A DNA stretch of 64,000 bases. Origin: Planctomycetota bacterium (GTDB taxonomy: Bacteria; Planctomycetota; UBA1135; GCA-002686595). The notes under the pieces were generated by a model. It searched no databases and was not told the DNA's origin. It worked only from the letters and a program-made list of their open reading frames with translations. The DNA is taken from the NCBI GenBank assembly GCA_016220085.1, contig JACRIN010000033.1:1-64000 (forward strand). The letters run 5' to 3'. Within the stretch, counting starts at the first letter, position 1. Each line of letters starts with the position of its first letter. The position numbers and the translations under genes are program-made. This document shows positions 1-11,500 of this stretch, piece by piece.

Positions 1-1146
1 CGCGTCGCGATCGCCGAAGCGCGGCGCGCCGGCGAGCCTCGCCGCCGTCGCCGCGGCGCCGGAGATCGTGCCCACGGCGCGCGCGCGCGCGACCAGCGCG
101 AGTCCGGCGCCGAGCTCCTTCGCGTCGAGCCCCGCGCGATCGCAGGCCGCGAGCAGGAGGAACGCGTCGTCGCCGTTCTCCAAGCCGAGGTTGAGCCCGA
201 GCGCGTGCCCCGCGGAGAAGCGTGCACCGCGCCGCTCGCCGCGCGCGCCTTCGAGCACGACTCCGCACGGCGTCGGGCAGCCGCGGCAGCCGTGCGCTTC
301 GCGCGCGCCTCGGTCGAGCGATTCGGCGAAGCGCCGCGCCTGCTCGCGATCGACCGCGACGCTGCCGCCGCGCGCGAAGAGATCGCCGCGCGCGGCATAC
401 GACTCCGGCAGCTCCAGCGTGCCTTCGTTCGCGCGCGCGGCGAGCCGCGGCGACGCGAGCAGCCAGCGCACGAGCTCCGGATGCGCCGCCGTCTCGATCG
501 CGGGCGCGCGCACGACCAGCGCCTTCAGCCCGTGCGCCGCGAACGCCGCGCCGAGCCCGCCGCGGCCGACGTAGTGCGCGAGCGCCGCGGCTCCGGTGCC
601 CGACGAGCAGGCCGCGAGGTTGGCGATCGGCGCGCCGCGCTCGCCCGCGCGACCGATCGAGAGCGTCGCCGCCGCGCCGAAGCGCTCCTCGAGCCTCGCA
701 TGCGCCTCGCGCGGCTCGAGCCCGGCGAGCTCGGGCGTCGCCTCGACGCGCGCGCCGTCCTCGTCGAGGACGAGCACGTTGCCGCGCGCGCGACCGCCGA
801 GCACGAACGCGTCGCCGAGCGTCGCGAGCCGGCGCGCGAGGTCGCTGCCGACCTGCCCGTCGGCGACCAGGCCCGAAAGCGGCGAGCGCGCGACCACGCT
901 CGTGCGCGCCGCGGTCGGCAGTCCGCGGCGCACACCCTCGCCGACCGCGAGCACGAACGGCTCGTCGCTCCGGCGCGCGAGCTCGACCAGCGCGAGCGCC
1001 TCGCCGGATGCGAGACCGAGCCGCTCCAGCTCGGGATCCACGGACGTGAACGGCCGCCGCGACGCGCTCCACGGCTCGGTCCTTCCCGGCGCGAGCCGGT
1101 CGAGGTCGAGCTCGATCACCCAGGGCCGTGCAGCGCGCGCGTCCAT
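1..1146 (-). CDS. Aldehyde:ferredoxin oxidoreductase (AOR) family protein, 3' end outside the window
   Basis: An open frame of 382 codons runs from ATG at 1146 to the left edge without a stop, so only the N-terminal part is seen. It reads as the AOR family, tungsten- or molybdenum-pterin enzymes that oxidise aldehydes or related substrates and reduce ferredoxin. Family hallmarks visible: a SPLSG segment near residue 80, the glycine-rich GRGGLGAAF followed by HGLKALVVRA around residue 200, and the iron-sulfur ligand set CRGCPTPC (Cys287, Cys290, Cys294; CX2CX3C). The fourth cluster Cys of the family lies further C-terminal, off the window. The first ~60 residues match the family less well, so the substrate class cannot be named. 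The next gene is divergent, 107 bases away. The family is mostly found in organisms with anaerobic or microaerobic metabolism. Confidence 0.85.
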   Translation of the reverse strand, partial: MDARAARPWVIELDLDRLAPGRTEPWSASRRPFTSVDPELERLGLASGEALALVELARRSDEPFVLAVGEGVRRGLPTAARTSVVARSPLSGLVADGQVGSDLARRLATLGDAFVLGGRARGNVLVLDEDGARVEATPELAGLEPREAHARLEERFGAAATLSIGRAGERGAPIANLAACSSGTGAAALAHYVGRGGLGAAFAAHGLKALVVRAPAIETAAHPELVRWLLASPRLAARANEGTLELPESYAARGDLFARGGSVAVDREQARRFAESLDRGAREAHGCRGCPTPCGVVLEGARGERRGARFSAGHALGLNLGLENGDDAFLLLAACDRAGLDAKELGAGLALVARARAVGTISGAAATAARLAGAPRFGDRDA

Positions 1147-1253
1147 GCGTCAAGTCGGTGTAGTGTAGGCCGTTAGCCCGGCGCGAGCCCGCGACTTGGA
1201 AGTCGCCTCGCAAGGAAACCGACCGCCGCTCGCAGCGGGATCCGTTTCGCCCC

Positions 1254-2312
1254 TTGTCCGGGCGCGCCTCCCCCACCAAGATCTTCGCCCTTCGAAAGCC
1301 CCCCGGAGTGTTCGGTTCTTTCTCGATCGGCCGCCTGTTCGGCATCCAAGTGCGCGTGCATTGGATGTTCGTCGCGTTGGTCGTCCTGCTCGCGGCGAGT
1401 TCGCCGCAGCCGTGGGCGCACACGGTCGCCGAGGTGTTCGTCGGATTCGGTTGCGTGCTGCTGCACGAGCTCGGGCATTCGCTCGTCGCGATCCGCTACG
1501 GCATCCGCGTGTACGACATCACGCTGTGGCCGCTCGGCGGGATGGCCCGGATGGATCACATCCCCGAGAGCCCGAAGATCGAGTCGTTGGTCGCTGTCGC
1601 CGGGCCCGCGGTCAACTTCGTGCTCGCGGGCGTGGCGATCGCCGCGATGCTCGCGTTCGGGCTGCTGCCGCTCTCGGCGCCGACGCTGCGCGACTGGTTC
1701 GTGCGCGAGGACTGGGTCGGCACCGCCGCGGCGGCGTTCGTGCTCTACAACCTGCTGCTCGGCGCGTTCAACCTGGTGCCCGCGTTCCCGATGGATGGCG
1801 GACGCGTGCTGCGCGCGATCCTCGGCGCGTTCCACGACTGGGTGCGCGCGACCGAGATCGCCGTCAACGTTGGACGCGTCGTCGCGTTCTTCACGTTCGC
1901 GCTCGCGCTGTTCTTGATGTTCCGGAGCGGCTTCGACGGCTTCTCGATCTCGCTCTTGTTGATCGCGCTGTTCTTCGGATGGGCGGGCACGAGCGAGCTC
2001 TGGGCGGTGCGCTTGCGCCACGGACAGTTCCCGTTCGGCAATTTCGGCGGTCAGTTCGGCGGCGTGCGCTTCCAGTTCGGCGGGCCCGGCGCTCACGCCG
2101 GCGCTCGCGAGCCGCTGGAGGAGCCGGTGCGCGCCGCGCCGCGCCCCGAACCCGCGCCCTCGGACGCGGTCGATCCGGAGACCGGCGCGCGTCGTCCGGT
2201 CGCCGACTGGCGCACCGACGGTTTCGGCCGCGAGCGCATCGACGACGAGGCGATCGCGAAGCTGGAGCGCTTCCACGGCCGCTTGAAGCGCGGCGACGAG
2301 CCCGCCGAGTAG
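1254..2312 (+). CDS. Site-2-protease-type membrane zinc metalloprotease (M50 family, SpoIVFB-like)
   Basis: This is a 352-residue polytopic protein of the M50 intramembrane protease family, which cleaves substrates within the membrane in regulated proteolysis. The zinc motif HELGH is at residues 71-75 and the second conserved motif, NLVPAFPMDGG, is at 173-183, giving the third zinc ligand Asp181. Hydrophobic segments lie near residues 37-50, 62-82, 112-138, 158-178 and 198-240. A soluble tail of about 100 residues, rich in Pro/Ala/Arg, follows. The start used is TTG at 1254; an in-frame ATG at 1365 would cut into the first membrane segment and is less likely. Its stop directly abuts the stop of the convergent DUF1501 gene, with no intergenic base. 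The substrate is unknown. Confidence 0.85.
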   Translation: MSGRASPTKIFALRKPPGVFGSFSIGRLFGIQVRVHWMFVALVVLLAASSPQPWAHTVAEVFVGFGCVLLHELGHSLVAIRYGIRVYDITLWPLGGMARMDHIPESPKIESLVAVAGPAVNFVLAGVAIAAMLAFGLLPLSAPTLRDWFVREDWVGTAAAAFVLYNLLLGAFNLVPAFPMDGGRVLRAILGAFHDWVRATEIAVNVGRVVAFFTFALALFLMFRSGFDGFSISLLLIALFFGWAGTSELWAVRLRHGQFPFGNFGGQFGGVRFQFGGPGAHAGAREPLEEPVRAAPRPEPAPSDAVDPETGARRPVADWRTDGFGRERIDDEAIAKLERFHGRLKRGDEPAE

Positions 2313-3797
2313 CTACGCGAGCAACTTCGACTGCACGGCGCCCTCGACGTCGGTCAGGCGAAAGTCGCGGCCCTGGAAGCGGTAGGTCAACCGCTCGTGA
2401 TCGAAGCCGAAGAGCTGCAGCAACGTCGCGTGCAGGTCGTGCACCGAGATCGGGTCCTCGACGACGCGATAGCCGAGCTCGTCGGTCGCGCCGACGCTCG
2501 CGCCGCGCTTGACGCCCGCGCCGGCGAGCCAAACCGTGAACGCGTGCGGGTGATGGTCGCGGCCGAGGAACTTCGAGCCGTCGCGCTCCTCGTTCATCGG
2601 CGTGCGTCCGAACTCGCCGCTCCAGACGACCAGCGTGTCGTCGAGCAAGCCGCGCTGCTCGAGATCCTCGAGCAACGCCGCGATCGGCTTGTCGGTCTCC
2701 TCGCAGCGCTTCTTCAAGCTGGTGACGATGTCGTCGTTCGGGCTGGTGCCGTGGCTGTCCCAACCCCAGTGGTAGAGCTGCACGAAGCGCACGTCGCGCT
2801 CGAGCAAACGCCTCGCGAGCAGGCAGTTGTTCGCGAACGAAACCTTGCCGGGCTCGACGCCGTACGCCTCGCGCACGGACTCGGGCTCGCGACCGAGGTC
2901 GATCAGGTCCGGCACGCTCGTCTGCATGCGATACGCGAGCTCGTACTGCGCGATGCGCGTCCGGATCTCCGGATCACCGGCGCGCGCGAGCTCCTCGGCG
3001 TTCAACGCGTTGATCGCGTCGATCGAGCGTCGCCGCGCGGCGCGGTCCAGCCCGTCGGGATCGGAGAGGAAGAGCACCGCATCGCCTTGCGACCGGAAGC
3101 GCACGCCTTGATGGATCGTCGGCAAGAAGCCCGAGCCCCAGAGCGACGTGCCGCCGTCGGGCGCGAACTGCCCCGACAGGAGCACGACGAAGCCCGGCAA
3201 GTCGCGGTTCTCCGAGCCGAGGCCGTACGTCAGCCACGAGCCGAAGCTCGGCCGCCCGATCCGGAAGTGCCCGGTGTGCATGAAGAGCTGCGCAGGCGCG
3301 TGATTGAACTGCGTCGTGTGCATCGAGCGCACGACGCAGAGCTTGTCGGCGACGCGCGCGAGGTTCGGCAGGAGTTCGGAGATGCGCTGGCCGCTCTCGC
3401 CGTGGCTCGCGAACGCGTACGGCGACGCGAGGATCTTCGGATGGCCCTTGATGAAGGCGAACATCTCGCCCTTCAGCAGACTGTCGGGGCACGGTTGGCG
3501 ATCGAGCTCGCGCAGCTTCGGCTTCTCGTCGAAGAGATCGAGCTGCGACGGCGAGCCCGCCATGTGCAGGTAGACGATGCGCTTCGCTTTCGCCGAGAGC
3601 GGCGGCGCCTTGGGCGCGAGCGGATCGCGAGCGCCGAGGTCCTCGCCGGCGCGCGCGCCGGGTTCCTCGGCTGCGCGCGCGCCGGCGAGCTCGGGTCGCA
3701 GCAGCGACGCGAGCGCGAGCCCGCCGAGCCCGGCGCCGCACTGCCGGAAGAACCAGCGGCGCGAAATCTCGGCGGCGAAGGACTCGGGGCTCGGCAT
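2313..3797 (-). CDS. DUF1501 (sulfatase-fold) Tat-exported protein
   Basis: A 494-residue member of DUF1501, a family with the alkaline-phosphatase/sulfatase fold expanded in planctomycetes. A twin-arginine export signal is clear: SRRWFF at about residues 12-17, followed by a hydrophobic stretch. Core features include the early strand [19 protein letters not shown], the WSGEFGRTP segment typical of the family, and GRDHHPHAF near the C-terminus. The start ATG at 3797 follows the stop of the upstream PSCyt gene by 2 bases, so the two are co-transcribed. This pairing (PSCyt/PSD1 then DUF1501) is a conserved planctomycete cassette usually linked to polysaccharide or organic-matter breakdown, but the biochemical role of DUF1501 is not established. 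Confidence 0.9.
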   Translation of the reverse strand: MPSPESFAAEISRRWFFRQCGAGLGGLALASLLRPELAGARAAEEPGARAGEDLGARDPLAPKAPPLSAKAKRIVYLHMAGSPSQLDLFDEKPKLRELDRQPCPDSLLKGEMFAFIKGHPKILASPYAFASHGESGQRISELLPNLARVADKLCVVRSMHTTQFNHAPAQLFMHTGHFRIGRPSFGSWLTYGLGSENRDLPGFVVLLSGQFAPDGGTSLWGSGFLPTIHQGVRFRSQGDAVLFLSDPDGLDRAARRRSIDAINALNAEELARAGDPEIRTRIAQYELAYRMQTSVPDLIDLGREPESVREAYGVEPGKVSFANNCLLARRLLERDVRFVQLYHWGWDSHGTSPNDDIVTSLKKRCEETDKPIAALLEDLEQRGLLDDTLVVWSGEFGRTPMNEERDGSKFLGRDHHPHAFTVWLAGAGVKRGASVGATDELGYRVVEDPISVHDLHATLLQLFGFDHERLTYRFQGRDFRLTDVEGAVQSKLLA

Positions 3798-3799
3798 AC

Positions 3800-6700
3800 T
3801 CAGCTCTTGGTGATCGTCTCGTCGAGGTTGAAGAGCGCGTTCGCGACGACGATCCACGCAGCGAGCTCCGCGCTCTGCGGCTCGGCCGCGAGCCCGCTCG
3901 CCGCGCAGAGCTTGGCCGCAGCCTCGCCGTCGGTCGCGAAGCGCTCGCGCTCGCTCGCGAGCAGTCGGAGCACGATCGCGAGCTCCCTGGGCTCCGGCGC
4001 GCGCGCCGTGCACGCGCGGAACGCGAACGTCGCTCGTTCGCGATCGTCCGCGGCGCGCGCGACGATCCGCCGAGCGAACGCGCCCGCCGCTTCGACGAAC
4101 GCGGGGTCGTTGAGCAACGTCAACGCCTGCAACGGCGAGTTCGAACGCGGCCGGCGCGTGCACGCGAGCTCGCGCGTCGGCGCGTCGAACGTGTTGAACG
4201 TCGGATACGGCGCGGAGCGGCGCGCGAACGTGTAGAGCCCGCGTCGGTAGCGGTCCGCGCCGGTGCTCGGCGTCCACTGATCGCCGTTGTACGGCAGGTT
4301 CCAGATGCCGTCGGGCTGCGGCGGGAACACGCTCGGTCCGCCGAGCCGCTCGACCAACAATCCGGAGATCGCGAGCACGCCGTCGCGCACTTCTTCCGCC
4401 TCGACGCGGCCGCGCGGCCCGCGCAGGAAACGGCGGTTGTCGGGATCCTGCTCGAAGCTCTCGGTCGTCATCCGCGAGTCCTGGCGGTACGCGGCGGACG
4501 TCACGATCAGCCGCACCAGCGCTTTCGTGCTCCACCCGCGCGCGACGAACTCGGTCGCGAGCCAATCGAGCAACTCGGGATACGTCGGCGGCTCGCCGCG
4601 CGTGCCGAAGTCGTCGCTCGACGGCACGATGCCGACGCCGAAGAAGCGCTCCCACAGGCGGTTGACGGCGACGCGCGCGACCAAGGGATTCGCGGGATCG
4701 ACGAGCCAGCGCGCGAGGCCGAGCCGGTTCGGCGGCGCCTCCGCGAGCGGCGCGAAGAGCGCGGGCACGCCGGGCTCGACGCGCTCGCCGGGATTGCGAA
4801 AGTCGCCGCGGGTGTAAACGTGCGCCTCGCGCGGCTGCGCGCGCTCCTGCATCACCATCAGCGCCGGGAACGACGCTTCGAGCGCCGCGAGCTCCTTCGC
4901 GACCGCTTTGGCCTCGTCGAAGAGCGCGCGACCGCCTGGATCGACGAGGCGTCGGAAGTGGTCGCGCGATCCGCGTCGAGCCTCGGTTCCGAGCGAGGCC
5001 TCGGGGTCGCGCAAGGCCGAGGCGAGCTCTCGCGGCAGCGCGTCGACGGCGCGCGCGGTGAACGAGAACGCGAACCCGTCGGCTCCGGCGTAATTGACGA
5101 CCTTGACCAACAGCCGATTCGATCCGAAGCGGCCGCGGACGGTCACTCGATTCTGCGCGAGCGCCGCGGCGCGCGGGGAGCGGTCGACGAGCACGCGCTC
5201 GCCGTTCCACCACGCGACCAGGCCGTCGTCGCTGCCGAACGCGAGCTCGAGCTCCGCGTCCGCCGCGCCTTCGAACGTCCGCGCGAAGTAGTACGTGCCG
5301 CGGACGCCGTCGAGCGGATGCACGACGCCGTCGACGAGCTCCGGCGCGTCGCGCCACGCCGCGTACGACTCGGCCGCGGCGCGACCGTGCGAACCGAGTC
5401 GCTCGGCCTCCGCCGGGAACGACGCGTCGAACTGCGCCGTCGCATCCAGGTCCGGCGCCGCCGGCGCGTAGGGACCAGCGCGCCGCCACACGGAGGCGCG
5501 CGCGGCGAGCACCCGCAGCCGCGCGTCCGCGCCATCGCCGACCGAAACCCGAAGTCGGCCGAGCGCGTGCCCGCCGCCCGGCCATTCCTGGCGGATCCGC
5601 ACGGAGAGGCGGGTGTCGGGTTCGCAGCGGAGCGGCTCGGCGAGAAGCAGCACGAGCTCGCGCCCGCCGCCGCGCTCGAACGTGCCCGCGGCCCAGCCCG
5701 TGCGCGGATCGCCGTCGATCGCGAGCGCCGCGCGGAAGTCGCCGGGGCCCGACTGCTCATGGTCCGCTTCCGATGCGACCAACTCGACCGGCACGCTCGC
5801 GAGCGGAGCGAGCGCGGAGCGCGTGAACACCTCGACCTCGGTGACGACGAAGTTGCCGTTGCCGGTGCGTCCGGGCCCGCCGCCTGCCAGGCGCGGATCC
5901 TGGAGCGCCTCGAGCCGCAGCGCGTCGAACGTGCCCGCTCCGGGCGCGAGCTCGAGGTCGTAGACATCGGATCCGTCCGCGCCGAGCGCGATCAGCGAAC
6001 CGTCGGCCTCGCGCGCGAGCGCGACGCCGGAGCGCGTCGACCACGCGAGCGGCTGCGCGACGCGCCAGCTCGACGCCGGCGGCAACGCGGCGCGCGCGCG
6101 TTCACGCCAGCACGCTTCGTCCGCGTCGGCACGCGGATCCGGCGCGTCGAGCCGCGCGAGCAACGCGTCGCGTCGAGCCGCGAGCTCGCGCGCTCGCTCT
6201 GCTTGCTCGCTCGTCGGCGCGACGAGCTCCGGCGCGCGCGCGTTGCCGGTGTCGGCGGACCGGTCGAAGTACGCGAGCAGCCGGTAGTAGTCCTTGGTCG
6301 AGAACGGATCGTACTTGTGGTTGTGGCACTGCGCGCACGCGAGCGTCGCCGCGAGCCACACCGACGCCGTCGTGTTGACGCGGTCGACCAGCGCGGCGGC
6401 GCGGAACTCTTCGGGATCGGTGCCGCCTTCCTCGTTGATCAGCGTGTTGCGGTGGAAGCCGGTGGCGACGCGCTGCTCGAGCGTCGCGTCGGGGAGGAGA
6501 TCGCCGGCGAGCTGCTCGAGCGTGAAACGGTCGTACGGCACGTCTCGGTTGAACGCGTCGATCACCCAGTCGCGCCAGCGCCACTGGTTGCGTCGATCGT
6601 CCTTCTCGTAGCCGTTGGTGTCCGCGTAGCGCGCGAGGTCGAGCCAGCCGACGGCGAGCGTCTCGCCGTAGTGCGGCGACGCGAGCAGGCGCTCGACGAC

Positions 6701-7324
6701 GCGCTCGTACGCGTCCGACGAATCGTCCGCGAGGAACAGGTCGAGCTCCTCCACCGTCGGCGGCACGCCGCTCAGGTCGAGCGACACGCGGCGCAAGAGT
6801 CGCTCGCGCGGCGCCTCGCCGGCGTGGACGCGGCCGTCGCGTTCCCAGCTCGCCGCGAGGAACGCGTCGATCGGATTGCGCACCCAACCGTCGGCGCGCA
6901 CCTCGGGGACCGCGGGCCGCACCGGCGCGCGGTAGGCCCAGTGCTCGATTGCGGGATCGCGCTCGTCGGGGTCCGCGGGCCACGCCGCGCCGGCGTCGAG
7001 CCACGCGCGCACGAGCTCGACTTGCTCGTCGGTGAGCGGCTCGCCGGTCGCCGGCATCCGATCGTCGTCGACGTCGGTGATCAAGCGCGCGAAGAGCTCG
7101 CTCTCCGCTGCGTTGCCGGCCACGATCACCGGCTCGGCGCCGAACTGCGCCCCCGCGAGAGCTTCCTTGCGGCGGTCGAGCCGCAGGCCGGCTTTCTGCT
7201 TCTTCTCGCCGTGGCATTCGATGCAGCGCGACGCGAGGATCGGTCGCACGTCGCGCTCGAAGTCGACCGGTCGCACGTCGGCCTCCTGCGGCGAGAACGC
7301 GAACGGCAGCAGCAGGGTGAGCAT
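3800..7324 (-). CDS. Planctomycete PSCyt1-PSCyt2 (DUF1549)-PSD1 (DUF1553) exported protein
   Basis: A large 1174-residue exported protein. After a short signal sequence (residues 1-12) comes the planctomycete cytochrome-c-like PSCyt1 domain with CIECH (Cys34, Cys37, His38). DUF1549/PSCyt2 follows (~150-360), with a second haem-type motif CAQCH (Cys330, Cys333, His334). The middle (~430-850) carries jelly-roll or PA14-like carbohydrate-binding-type sequence. DUF1553/PSD1 (~880-1140) closes the protein, with the motif [12 protein letters not shown] at 7324 is chosen because it starts the signal peptide; the frame stays open upstream only as GC-rich noise. It probably acts in the periplasm as a redox partner in catabolism of complex substrates. 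The DUF1501 gene follows 2 bases downstream. Confidence 0.92.
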   Translation of the reverse strand: MLTLLLPFAFSPQEADVRPVDFERDVRPILASRCIECHGEKKQKAGLRLDRRKEALAGAQFGAEPVIVAGNAAESELFARLITDVDDDRMPATGEPLTDEQVELVRAWLDAGAAWPADPDERDPAIEHWAYRAPVRPAVPEVRADGWVRNPIDAFLAASWERDGRVHAGEAPRERLLRRVSLDLSGVPPTVEELDLFLADDSSDAYERVVERLLASPHYGETLAVGWLDLARYADTNGYEKDDRRNQWRWRDWVIDAFNRDVPYDRFTLEQLAGDLLPDATLEQRVATGFHRNTLINEEGGTDPEEFRAAALVDRVNTTASVWLAATLACAQCHNHKYDPFSTKDYYRLLAYFDRSADTGNARAPELVAPTSEQAERARELAARRDALLARLDAPDPRADADEACWRERARAALPPASSWRVAQPLAWSTRSGVALAREADGSLIALGADGSDVYDLELAPGAGTFDALRLEALQDPRLAGGGPGRTGNGNFVVTEVEVFTRSALAPLASVPVELVASEADHEQSGPGDFRAALAIDGDPRTGWAAGTFERGGGRELVLLLAEPLRCEPDTRLSVRIRQEWPGGGHALGRLRVSVGDGADARLRVLAARASVWRRAGPYAPAAPDLDATAQFDASFPAEAERLGSHGRAAAESYAAWRDAPELVDGVVHPLDGVRGTYYFARTFEGAADAELELAFGSDDGLVAWWNGERVLVDRSPRAAALAQNRVTVRGRFGSNRLLVKVVNYAGADGFAFSFTARAVDALPRELASALRDPEASLGTEARRGSRDHFRRLVDPGGRALFDEAKAVAKELAALEASFPALMVMQERAQPREAHVYTRGDFRNPGERVEPGVPALFAPLAEAPPNRLGLARWLVDPANPLVARVAVNRLWERFFGVGIVPSSDDFGTRGEPPTYPELLDWLATEFVARGWSTKALVRLIVTSAAYRQDSRMTTESFEQDPDNRRFLRGPRGRVEAEEVRDGVLAISGLLVERLGGPSVFPPQPDGIWNLPYNGDQWTPSTGADRYRRGLYTFARRSAPYPTFNTFDAPTRELACTRRPRSNSPLQALTLLNDPAFVEAAGAFARRIVARAADDRERATFAFRACTARAPEPRELAIVLRLLASERERFATDGEAAAKLCAASGLAAEPQSAELAAWIVVANALFNLDETITKS

Positions 7325-7592
7325 TGCGGGGGCTCGCAGGAGCGAGTCGATCGTAGCGCGGGCCCGAGCGACGCGCGCGGCCGATCGCAAGCGCCCGATG
7401 GGCCGCGCATCCGGCGCGAACTCGGCGCGCGGACTGCGCACCAGTGCCTCGGACGCGTCCGGCGCCGTGCGCAGCACCGACACCGGTTCCGGCGCGCTCC
7501 ACCGCCGCCGGTGTTGCGCGACCCACCGGCAACTTCCACGTCCGCACGCGCCTCCTTTACTCCTCGCTCGGCAAGCGGTCGAATGGCGCGCG
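7325..7592. promoter_or_regulatory. Divergent promoter region of the PSCyt and isomerase operons
   Basis: These 268 bases separate two divergent operons and must hold both promoters. I see no convincing -35/-10 pair or operator palindrome by eye. A weak AT-richer patch, cctcctttactcct, sits about 35 bases before the plus-strand gene. Confidence 0.4.
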
Positions 7593-8522
7593 ATGAACAC
7601 GCCCTCCCTGCAAGGTCCGGCCTCGAATCGGCGCGCGTTCGTGGGCTTTGTGGCGAGCGGTGCGGCGCTCGCCGCTTTCGCGCCCCGCGCGCTTGCCGCC
7701 GGTCGCGCGCCGAGGTTCCAGATCTCGCTCGCCGAGTGGTCGCTGCACCGCGCGCTGCAGGGCGGGAAGATGACCAACCTCGACTTCCCGCGCGTCGCCG
7801 CGGAGGAGTTCGGCATCCGGGCGATCGAGTTCGTCAACTCGTTCTTCAAGGACGAGGCGACCGACTTCCGCTATCTGCGCGAGCTCGAGCAGCGCTGCAA
7901 GGACCACGGCGTGGAGAGCCGTTTGATCATGGTCGACGGCGAGGGCGTGCTCGGCGACGCCGACGCCAAGGCGCGCGCAGCGGCGATCGAGAACCACCTG
8001 CGCTGGATCGCGGCGGGCGCGTTCCTCGGCTGCATGGCGATCCGCGTCAACGCGTACGGCGAAGGCCCGCGCGAGGAAGTCGCGAAGCGCGTCGCCGACT
8101 CGCTCCACCACCTGGCGACCTACGCCGATCCGTACGGTCTCGACGTGATCGTCGAGAACCACGGCGGCGACTCGTCGGACGGTGCGTGGCTCGCGGGCGT
8201 GATGAAGGCCGCGGCTCACCCGCGCGTCGGCACGCTGCCCGACTTCGGCAACTTCTCGCTCGGCGGCGGCAAGGAGTACGACCGCTACCAGGGCGTCGCC
8301 GAGATGATGCCGTTCGCGCGCGCGGTCAGCGCCAAGTCGCACGACTTCGACGAGAAGGGCGAGGAGACGCACACCGACTACCGGCGGATGCTCCGGATCG
8401 TCGTCGACGCCGGCTACACGAGCTTCGTCGGCGTCGAGTACGAAGGCGAGCGACTGTCCGAACACGACGGCATCCTCGCGACGAAAAAGCTGCTCGAGCG
8501 CGTGCGCGAGGAGCTCGCGTGA
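7593..8522 (+). CDS. Tat-exported sugar phosphate isomerase/epimerase-like TIM-barrel protein
   Basis: A 309-residue protein of the xylose-isomerase-like TIM-barrel superfamily (AP_endonuc_2 type), which isomerises or epimerises sugars or hydroxyacids. An N-terminal twin-arginine signal (RR at residues 13-14, then a hydrophobic run ending near ALAAG) says it is exported. Barrel landmarks include the strand IRAIEFVN, the metal-ligand strand VIVENHGGD, GTLPDFGNF, and the C-terminal strand FVGVEYEGE. The start is the ATG at 7593; another ATG at 7583 is out of frame. It is the first gene of a plus-strand operon and its stop TGA overlaps the next gene's GTG by 4 bases. The substrate is unknown; exported members in planctomycetes commonly sit beside PVC dehydrogenases. 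Confidence 0.85.
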   Translation: MNTPSLQGPASNRRAFVGFVASGAALAAFAPRALAAGRAPRFQISLAEWSLHRALQGGKMTNLDFPRVAAEEFGIRAIEFVNSFFKDEATDFRYLRELEQRCKDHGVESRLIMVDGEGVLGDADAKARAAAIENHLRWIAAGAFLGCMAIRVNAYGEGPREEVAKRVADSLHHLATYADPYGLDVIVENHGGDSSDGAWLAGVMKAAAHPRVGTLPDFGNFSLGGGKEYDRYQGVAEMMPFARAVSAKSHDFDEKGEETHTDYRRMLRIVVDAGYTSFVGVEYEGERLSEHDGILATKKLLERVREELA

Positions 8523-11500
8523 TCGACCTGCTGCACGCCGCGCTCTTCTGCCTCGCGCAAGAGCCCGCGCCGAGCTACGCGCCGAAGGTCGAGGAAGCGA
8601 GCGACGAGACCCGCACCGCGGTCGACAAGCTCGAGCTCGCCGACGGCCTCTCCGCGACGCTGTGGGCCGCCGAGCCGATGCTCGCGAACCCGGTCTGCCT
8701 CTACATGACGAACCAAGGCGACCTGTACGTCGCGGAGACGTTCCGCCACTACGCGGGCGTCGCCGACATGCGCGACCACATGGACTGGCTCGACGACGAG
8801 CTCGCCGCACGCTCGGTCGCCGACCGCGTCGAGATGTTCAAGCGCCGCGCCGACGACTTCGGTTGGTTCACCAAGGACTCCGATCGCGTCCGGCTGCTCC
8901 GCGACGTCGACCACGACGGCCGCGCGGACGTGTCGGTGGTCTTCGCCGATCAGTTCTTCGATCCCGCGTCGGGCATCGGCGCCGGTCTGCTCGAACGACG
9001 CGGCGACGTGTACTTCACCAACATCCCCGACCTGTGGCGCTTGCGCGACGACGACCAGAACGGCCGCGCGGACGTGCAGGAGAAGCTCTCGACCGGTTAC
9101 GGCGTGCACGTCGCGTACCTCGGCCACGACCTGCACGGCCTGCGGATCGGACCCGACGGCAAGCTCTACTTCTCGTGCGGCGACCGCGGCCTGCGCGTCG
9201 AGACGCCGAACGGCGTGATCGACGCGGGTGCGACCGGCGCGGTGCTGCGCTGCAACCTCGACGGCAGCGAGCTCGAGCTCTACGCGACCGGACTGCGCAA
9301 TCCGCAGGAACTCGCGTTCGACGAGTTCGGCAACCTCTTCACCGGCGACAACAACTCCGACGGCGGAGATCAGGCGCGCTGGGTGTACGTCCTGCCGGGC
9401 AGCGACTCCGGTTGGCGCTTCCACTATCAGCATCTGACCGAGCCCTGGTTGCGCGGCCCGTGGAACGACGAGCTGCTCTGGAAGCCGCACTTCGCCGGGC
9501 AGGCCGCGTACGTGCTGCCGCCGGTCGAGAACGTCGCGCACGGTCCGTCGGGTCTCACCTATCACCCCGGCACCGGCCTCGACCCGTCGTGGAAGGGACG
9601 CTTCTTCCTCTGCGAGTTCGAGGGCGATCCGCGTTCGTCGGGCGTGCTCTCGTTCGCGATCGAGCCGAAGGGCGCGGGCTTCGTGCTGAAGGGCGAGGTT
9701 CAGCAGACGATCTGGAACGTCTGCGTCACCGACGTCGACTTCGGACCGGACGGCGCGCTCTACCTCTGCGACTGGGTGTTCGGCTGGCAGAAGACCGGCA
9801 AGGGCCGGATCTTCCGCGTGCAATCGAAGGACGCCGCGAGCGCGGCGGCGAACACCGAGACCCGCGACGTGCTCGCCTCCGATTTCGCGAGCAAGCCGTT
9901 GGTCGAGCTCGGCACGCTGCTCGCGCACGCCGACCAACGCGTGCGGCTCGAGGCCCAGCTCGAGCTCGCGAGCCGCGGCGACGACGGCCACGCGATCCTG
10001 TCGAGCACCGTGAAGGGCACGGTGTCGCAGCTCGCGCGCCTGCATTCGCTCTGGGGCCTCGGCATCGTCGCGCGCCGCGATCCGCGCGCGGTCGACGAGC
10101 TGCGCGCGCTGCTGGTCGACGAGGAAACCGAGGTGCGAGCGCAAGCCGCGCGCGTGCTCGGCGACCTGCGCGACGCGCGCAGCACCGAGTTCATGATTGC
10201 GTTGCTCGCCGACGCCTCGCCGCGGGTCCGCTGCTTCGCCGCGCTCGCGCTGGCGCGCATCGGCGCCGTGTCGGCGATCGATCCGTTGTTCGCGCTCGCG
10301 CGCGAAACCGGCGAGAACGATCCGTGGTTGCGCCACGCCGCGATCGAGGGCCTCGCCCGCTGCGCGGACGACGAACGACTCGCGGCGGCGGTCGACGACC
10401 CGTCGGTCGACACTCGGGTCGCCGCGGTGGTCGCGCTGCGCCGGCGCGCGAGCGCGACGGTCGCGCGCTTCCTCGGCGACACCGACGCGCGCGTCGTCAC
10501 CGAAGCCGCGCGCGCGATCTACGACCTGAACCTGACCGGCGGGTTCGACGACCTCGCCGACTTGGTCGGTAGCCCGCGGATCGAAGGCAACGCACTCGTG
10601 CGGCGCGTGCTGCACGCGAACTATCGCCTCGGCGGCAGCGAGCGGCCGAAGCGGCTCGCGGAATTCGCGCTGCGCGACGGCGCGAACGAGAAGCTGCGCG
10701 CCGAAGCGCTATCGTTGCTCGAACGCTGGCTCGAACCCGAGGGCCGCGACCTCCTGACCGGCGAGTGGCGGCCGCTGGAAAAGCGCGAGAGCGACCGCGC
10801 GCGCCTGGTCGACCTGGTGGTGTGGCTCGAGAAGCGCGGCATCGCGACGCGGCCGGACGAGCTGCGCATCGCGTGGACGAAGTTGGTCGCGGGCTACCAC
10901 GTCGAGAGCTCGTCGGACGTGCTCGCGCGTTGGGCGTCCGACGCGAAGGAGCCCGCGAAGCTGCGCGCCGCGGCGCTGCAGGCGCTCGCGACGCTCGGCG
11001 CGGACGCGGCGCTCGCCGTCCTGCGCGAGAACGTGCTCGACCTCGACGGGGAAGTGCGCGCCGCGGCGATCGCGGGTCTGCAGCGGGTCGCGCCCGGCGA
11101 AGCGCTGCCGATCCTGCGCACCGCGCTCGCGAGCGCCGATCCGCGCGAGCTGCGCGTCGCGTACGCGGGCCTCGCGAAGCTCGACGATCCGGTGGCGAGC
11201 GAGTTGCTCGCGACGTCGCTCGATTCGCTCGACCGCGGGCTCGTGCCCGCCGAGGTCGCGCTCGATCTCGTCCAAGCCGGGGAGAAGAAGGGCGGCGTGC
11301 TCGGCGAGCGACTGAAAGCGCGCCGAGCCGCGCGCGCCGAATCCGACGCGCCGCTCGCGCCGTACCTCGACTCGCTCTACGGCGGCGATCCGGAGCGCGG
11401 TCGCGCGCTGTTCCGCGAAAAGACCGAGGTGACGTGCCTCAAGTGCCACCGCGTCGAGGACGGCGGCGAAGGCGGCAACGTCGGGCCGGTGCTGCGCGGG

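Noticed and set aside
2313-5585. Single 1090-residue minus-strand protein including DUF1501
   Set aside because: The first ~590 residues are out-of-frame antisense noise within the PSCyt gene; the DUF1501 protein starts at 3797.
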